Assembly (NCBI RefSeq): GCF_001542405.1
Contig: NZ_LNCD01000085.1
Location: 1-64,000 of the forward strand
Direction: 5' to 3'
Length of the DNA stretch: 64,000 bases
From: Rhizobium altiplani
GTDB lineage: Bacteria; Pseudomonadota; Alphaproteobacteria; Rhizobiales; Rhizobiaceae
In this document: positions 60,734 to 64,000 of the stretch, in pieces
Layout: each line of letters starts with the position of its first letter
Position numbering within the stretch: the stretch's first letter is position 1
Position numbers and translations under genes: made by a program
The notes under the pieces: generated by a model
The model's database searches: none
What the model saw: only the letters and a program-made list of their open reading frames with translations
What the model was told of the DNA's origin: nothing

Positions 60734-61678
60734 ATGGCAAACCCTAGAAAGATCATCATCGACACTGACCCCGGTCAGGACGACGCAGCCGCCATCATGC
60801 TGGCCTTTGGCAGCCCGGAAGAGCTCGATGTACTCGGCATCACCACGGTCGCCGGCAACGTGCCACTGTCCTACACCAGCCGCAATGCGCGCATCGTCTG
60901 CGAGCTCTGTGGTCGCACCGATACGAAGGTCTTTGCCGGCGCCGACAAGCCGATTGCGCGCAAGCTGGTGACAGCGGAGCACGTGCACGGCAAGACCGGC
61001 CTCGACGGTCCGGTTCTCGACGAGCCCACGATGCCGCTGCAGACGCAGCATTCGGTGGATTTCATCGTCGAGACGCTGCGCAGCGAGCCGGAAGGCGCAG
61101 TGACGCTCTGCACGCTGGGGCCGCTGACCAATATTGGCCTGGCGTTCCAGCAGGCGCCCGACATCATCCCGCGCGTCCATGAACTGGTTATGATGGGCGG
61201 CGGCTTCTTCGAGGGTGGCAACATTACGCCGGCCGCCGAATTCAACATCTACGTGGATCCTGAGGCAGCCGACATCGTCTTCCGCTCCGGCGTTCCGATC
61301 GTGATGATGCCGCTCGACGTCACGCACAAGCTTCTGACACGCAAGGACCGCGTCAAGCGCATGGCTGATCTCGGCACACGCCCGGCCATCGCCATGGTCG
61401 AGATGCTGGAATTCTTCGAACGCTTCGATGTCGAGAAATACGGCTCGGACGGCGGCCCGCTGCACGACCCGACGGTTATCGCCTATCTGCTGAAGCCGGA
61501 GCTTTTCAAGGGGCGGACCTGCAATGTCGAGATCGAGGTGAAGTCGGAACTGACTGCCGGCATGACCGTCGTCGACTGGTGGCACGTGACCCACCGCAAG
61601 CGCAATGCGCAGGTCATACGCGATGTCGATGCGGACGGCTTTTTCGATCTGCTGATCGAGCGTTTCGCCCGCATCTGA
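60734..61678 (+). CDS. inosine/uridine-type nucleoside hydrolase
   Basis: Hydrolyses ribonucleosides to base and ribose. 314 residues from the ATG at 60734 (MANPRKIIIDTDPGQDDAAA); the frame is open upstream (ATG at 60719 is possible). The calcium-binding signature is IIIDTDPGQDDAAAIMLA; further motifs are TLCTLGPLTNIGLAFQ, VMMGGGFFEGGNITPAAEFN and PLHDPTVIAYLL. Whether it prefers purine or pyrimidine nucleosides is not decidable here. It diverges from hsp20 and converges with grpE. Confidence 0.93.
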   Translation: MANPRKIIIDTDPGQDDAAAIMLAFGSPEELDVLGITTVAGNVPLSYTSRNARIVCELCGRTDTKVFAGADKPIARKLVTAEHVHGKTGLDGPVLDEPTMPLQTQHSVDFIVETLRSEPEGAVTLCTLGPLTNIGLAFQQAPDIIPRVHELVMMGGGFFEGGNITPAAEFNIYVDPEAADIVFRSGVPIVMMPLDVTHKLLTRKDRVKRMADLGTRPAIAMVEMLEFFERFDVEKYGSDGGPLHDPTVIAYLLKPELFKGRTCNVEIEVKSELTAGMTVVDWWHVTHRKRNAQVIRDVDADGFFDLLIERFARI

Positions 61679-61708
61679 TTTCGGATTGTTTGACGGGGGC
61701 CTGAGGGA

Positions 61709-62329
61709 TCAGGCGTCCTTCTGGTCGAAAACCGAATTGGTTTCGGGTTCGACCAGCTTCGGTCCGCCCTTGGCGACGCCGACCATGGCCGGGCGCAGAA
61801 CACGCTCGCCAATCGTGTAGCCAGCCTGAACGACCTGAACAACGGTGTTGTTCGGCACCTCAGGGTTCGGTACTTCGAACATGGCCTGGTGGAAATTCGG
61901 ATCGAACTTCTGGCCAACCGGCTCCAGCTTTCGGACGCCGTGGCGCTCGAGCGCCGACAACATCGAGCGTTCCGTCATCTCGACACCCTCGATCAGCGTT
62001 GTCAGGCCGGCATCAGCGGCAGCCTTTGCTTCCTCCGGAATCGCATCGATGGCGCGGCGCAGGTTGTCCGAAACGGCCAACATGTCGCGGGCGAAGCCAG
62101 CAGCCGAATAGGTCTTGGCGTCCTTGATTTCCCGCTCGGTGCGGCGGCGCAGGTTATCCATCTCGGCAGCAAGCCGCAGATAACGGTCGCGCAGCTCTGC
62201 GTTCTCGCCCTTCAGAAGTTCCAGCGGATCGGGCTGTGCGGTGGCTTCGTTCTCGACGTTTGCGGCAGCGTCCGCTGCGGCTTCGGCCGCGGCTGCGTCA
62301 GGTCCGTTCTTCGTCGTTTCGTCAGTCAT
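61709..62329 (-). CDS. grpE: nucleotide exchange factor GrpE
   Basis: Stimulates ADP release from DnaK. 206 residues from the ATG at 62329 (MTDETTKNGPDAAAA); the frame runs further upstream without conserved sequence. An Ala-rich acidic N terminus precedes the long dimerisation helix (NAELRDRYLRLAAEMDNLRR), the four-helix region (FARDMLAVSDNLRRAIDAI) and the beta-wing domain (VGQKFDPNFHQAMFEVPNPE; VVQAGYTIGERVLRPAMVGV). hrcA lies on the same strand upstream, but a plus-strand GFA gene sits between them. Confidence 0.96.
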   Translation of the reverse strand: MTDETTKNGPDAAAAEAAADAAANVENEATAQPDPLELLKGENAELRDRYLRLAAEMDNLRRRTEREIKDAKTYSAAGFARDMLAVSDNLRRAIDAIPEEAKAAADAGLTTLIEGVEMTERSMLSALERHGVRKLEPVGQKFDPNFHQAMFEVPNPEVPNNTVVQVVQAGYTIGERVLRPAMVGVAKGGPKLVEPETNSVFDQKDA

Positions 62330-62367
62330 GACGTTCTCCGGTGATTGGTGTCTTTTAGGATGTGCCC

Positions 62368-62397
62368 GATATCGAGCTTTGACGGGCAAAAATCAAG
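62368..62397 (-). promoter_or_regulatory. candidate RpoH promoter for grpE
   Basis: Minus-strand CTTGAT (62397-62392) and CGATATC (62374-62368) are separated by 17 bases, 39 bases before the grpE start. The -35 box fits the heat-shock sigma consensus well, the -10 only moderately. No CIRCE inverted repeat was seen in this gap. Confidence 0.45.
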
Positions 62398-62548
62398 TCT
62401 GCGTGACTGAAAAGCGCGCGATGCGGGGCAACTCATGCCGGGTTGAGCGAGAGGGCCAGCTTGACTTGCTCGCGCTAAAGTTCTTTTATTTTAGAGCTAC
62501 CTAAATCTTTCTCGCTTCGGCCTAATCCTGGGTCAGGGAGCTGCTACC

Positions 62549-62983
62549 ATGAGCGATCAGAAAAGCTATTCCGGGCGCTGCTTCTGCGGCGCCGTGGAGA
62601 TTGTTGCTACCGGCGAACCGGTGGCGATGGGATACTGCCACTGTGCCTCCTGCCGGCATTGGTCCGCAGGGCCGGTCAATGCCTTCACGCTCTGGCAGCC
62701 GCAGGCTGTCCGGGTCACTAAAGGCGGAGAGCATGTCGAGGGCTATCAGAAGTCCGATACCAGCGTGCGGAAGTTCTGCGAGCTGTGCGGTGGGCATCTC
62801 TACACCGAGCACCCGACCTGGGGCGTCACCGACGTCTACGCGGCACTTCTGCCGGATCTCGACTACACCCCGGCGCTGCACGTGAACTATCAGGAGAGCG
62901 TGCTGCGCATTCGTGACGGCCTGCCCAAATATAAAGACATGCCCGCGGAGATGGGCGGCTCGGGCGACACGTTGCCTGAGTAG
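62549..62983 (+). CDS. GFA-family (glutathione-dependent formaldehyde-activating) protein
   Basis: 144-residue zinc protein of the GFA/CENP-V fold: GRCFCGAVEIVATGEPVAMG, YCHCASCRHW and KFCELCGGHLYTEHP supply the seven-Cys zinc sets. Members include the proposed S-hydroxymethylglutathione synthase, although non-enzymatic formation is fast and most members have no proven reaction. The ATG at 62549 has CAGGGAG upstream. It stands alone on plus between the minus-strand hrcA and grpE genes and ends five bases before the hrcA stop. Confidence 0.9.
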   Translation: MSDQKSYSGRCFCGAVEIVATGEPVAMGYCHCASCRHWSAGPVNAFTLWQPQAVRVTKGGEHVEGYQKSDTSVRKFCELCGGHLYTEHPTWGVTDVYAALLPDLDYTPALHVNYQESVLRIRDGLPKYKDMPAEMGGSGDTLPE

Positions 62984-62988
62984 CTGCG

Positions 62989-64000
62989 CTACTTCGCGCT
63001 GCGTGACAGTCGCGTCATAAGCTGAGCGGTATAATCGACCATCGGGACGATGCGCGAGTAGTTGAGACGCGTCGGCCCGATCACTCCCACGGCACCTACA
63101 ATGCGGTCGTCATCATCACGATATGGCGCAACGATCAACGACGAGCCGGAGAGCGAGAAGAGCTTGTTCTCCGAGCCGATGAAAATGCGCACACCTGGCC
63201 CGCTTTCGGCCAGATTGAGGAGTTCCAGCAAGCTGTCTTTTTTCTCGAGGTCGTCGAACAGCATGCGCAGGCGGTCGAGATCGTCGGCACCGGCGAGACC
63301 GGCGAGCAAATTGGCGCGGCCGCGAATGATGAGCTGAGCCGGTTTGCCTTCGTCCGCGCTGCCAGACCACACAGCGATGCCGCGCTCGACGAGATCCTGC
63401 GACAGCGTGTCGAGTTCGCGGCGGACATCGTCCTTCAGTCGGCTCAGCTGATTGCGCAGTTCCGGCAGCGTCTGGCCGGTCATATGCGCGTTGAGGAAGT
63501 TTGCGGCCTCGGTCAATTGCGATGATGTGACGCCTGCCGGAAGCTCGATGATGCGGTTTTCCACCTGGTCGTGATCGCCAACGAGCACCGCAAGCGCCTT
63601 GGTCGGCTCGAGGCGAATGAACTCGACATGCTTGAGCACAGGATCGCTTTTCGAGGTGATGACAAGTCCGGCGCCGCGCGAAATGCCCGAGAGCATTCGG
63701 CTCGCCTCGTTCATCATCAATTCCATCGGATTGTCGCGGCTTTCGGCGCGCACCTGCCGATCGATGTTGGCACGATCCTCGGCCGAGAGATCGCCCACCT
63801 GCATGAAGGCGTCGACGAAGAAGCGCAGGCCGATCTGCGTCGGCAGACGCCCGGAACTGACATGCGGTGAATAGATGAGGCCGAGTTCTTCCAGATCGCT
63901 CATCACATTGCGTACGGACGCCGGCGACAGCGACATCGGAAGGATTCGCGAAAGGTTGCGGGAACCGAGCGGTTCGCCCGTTTCCAGATAGCCCTCCACG
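62989..64000 (-). CDS. hrcA: heat-inducible transcription repressor HrcA (5' end outside window)
   Basis: Repressor that binds CIRCE operators of groESL and related genes and depends on GroEL for folding. The frame is open to the right edge, so about 25 N-terminal residues are missing; the apparent start at 63999 is only a Val codon within YLETGEPLGSRNLSR. Visible parts are the winged helix (MSLSPASVRNVMSDLEELGL; IYSPHVSSGRLPTQIGLRFF), the GAF-like domain and the C-terminal motif ENKLFSLSGSSLIVAPYRDD with GVIGPTRLNYSRIVPMVDYT. It is in the same orientation as grpE but separated from it by the GFA gene. Confidence 0.96.
   Translation of the reverse strand, partial: VEGYLETGEPLGSRNLSRILPMSLSPASVRNVMSDLEELGLIYSPHVSSGRLPTQIGLRFFVDAFMQVGDLSAEDRANIDRQVRAESRDNPMELMMNEASRMLSGISRGAGLVITSKSDPVLKHVEFIRLEPTKALAVLVGDHDQVENRIIELPAGVTSSQLTEAANFLNAHMTGQTLPELRNQLSRLKDDVRRELDTLSQDLVERGIAVWSGSADEGKPAQLIIRGRANLLAGLAGADDLDRLRMLFDDLEKKDSLLELLNLAESGPGVRIFIGSENKLFSLSGSSLIVAPYRDDDDRIVGAVGVIGPTRLNYSRIVPMVDYTAQLMTRLSRSAK

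Noticed and set aside
62330..62548. CIRCE operator for hrcA/grpE control
   Set aside because: The 9-9-9 inverted repeat of CIRCE was looked for in the GFA-grpE gap and not found; an RpoH-like promoter explains heat induction better.
1..64000. CRISPR array, prophage, conjugative element, rRNA or tRNA genes
   Set aside because: No regularly spaced repeats, phage structural genes, integrases, rRNA or tRNA signatures were noticed anywhere in the window.

Overview
The window looks like ordinary core chromosome of a Rhizobiaceae bacterium (Rhizobium / Sinorhizobium-Ensifer / Agrobacterium group). The reasons are high GC, rhizobial gene neighbourhoods (argB, dapD-dapE, truA-fmt-def, lptC-lptA-lptB-rpoN-hpf-ptsN, tme/mutS/glnD/murJ/trpS, tsaB-rimI-fur-olsA-miaB-phoH-ybeY-corC-lnt, metK-trmB, hsp20/DUF1150, hrcA/grpE), the alphaproteobacterial ornithine-lipid genes olsA and olsB, and malic enzyme of the malic-PTA hybrid type. 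The only mobile DNA seen is the 3' part of an IS630-type transposase at the left edge.

Layout. 1-2.0 kb: IS630 remnant, then a minus-strand ECF sigma / RskA-type anti-sigma pair. 2.1-7.4 kb: argB, a PEP-mutase-like gene coupled to a three-domain Ada, a HAD pyrimidine nucleotidase, an EF-hand secreted protein and a LOG-family hydrolase. 7.5-12.7 kb: dapD, dapE and a membrane protein on plus; truA, fmt and def on minus. 12.8-19.3 kb: a soluble globin-coupled chemoreceptor, rmuC, ribokinase and a transmembrane dCache chemoreceptor. 19.3-24.5 kb (minus): lptC, lptA, lptB, rpoN, hpf, ptsN. 24.7-34.4 kb (mostly plus): sppA, ihfB, LapA-like, a catalytically dead HtrA-like protein, CoxG/GNAT on minus, two RNA methyltransferases coupled to lspA, a hybrid histidine kinase, and olsB behind a Pho-box-like site. 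34.4-45 kb: tme (minus), mutS, a small ORF, glnD, murJ and a DUF882/M15-like secreted protein (minus). 45.2-59.7 kb (plus): glyoxalase-like, trpS, cupin, UspA, Nfu, tsaB, rimI, fur-family, olsA, miaB, phoH, ybeY, corC, lnt, an XRE regulator, metK, trmB. 59.7-64 kb: DUF1150 and hsp20 (minus, with a sigma-32-like promoter and a ROSE-like RNA thermometer), nucleoside hydrolase, grpE (minus), GFA-family, and hrcA cut by the right edge.

Themes. Nitrogen control (rpoN, ptsN, glnD), envelope building (Lpt genes, murJ, lnt, lspA, olsA/olsB), translation and RNA processing (fmt, def, truA, miaB, trmB, tsaB, rimI, ybeY, trpS, hpf) and heat shock (hrcA, grpE, hsp20) dominate. Most genes are tightly packed with ATGA or TGATG start/stop overlaps.

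I do not see a convincing new multi-gene system, CRISPR array, prophage, tRNA or rRNA. The best leads are the HtrA-fold protein that has lost all three triad residues, a nested inverted repeat between dapD and dapE, a hybrid kinase with a degenerate internal receiver domain, the Met-rich EF-hand protein, the thermosensor/promoter ahead of hsp20, the Pho-box ahead of olsB, and a possible inversion whose ends lie at the chemoreceptor/ptsN and nucleoside hydrolase/grpE junctions. All functional calls rest on reading the translated sequence and on recalled family knowledge; no database search was run.
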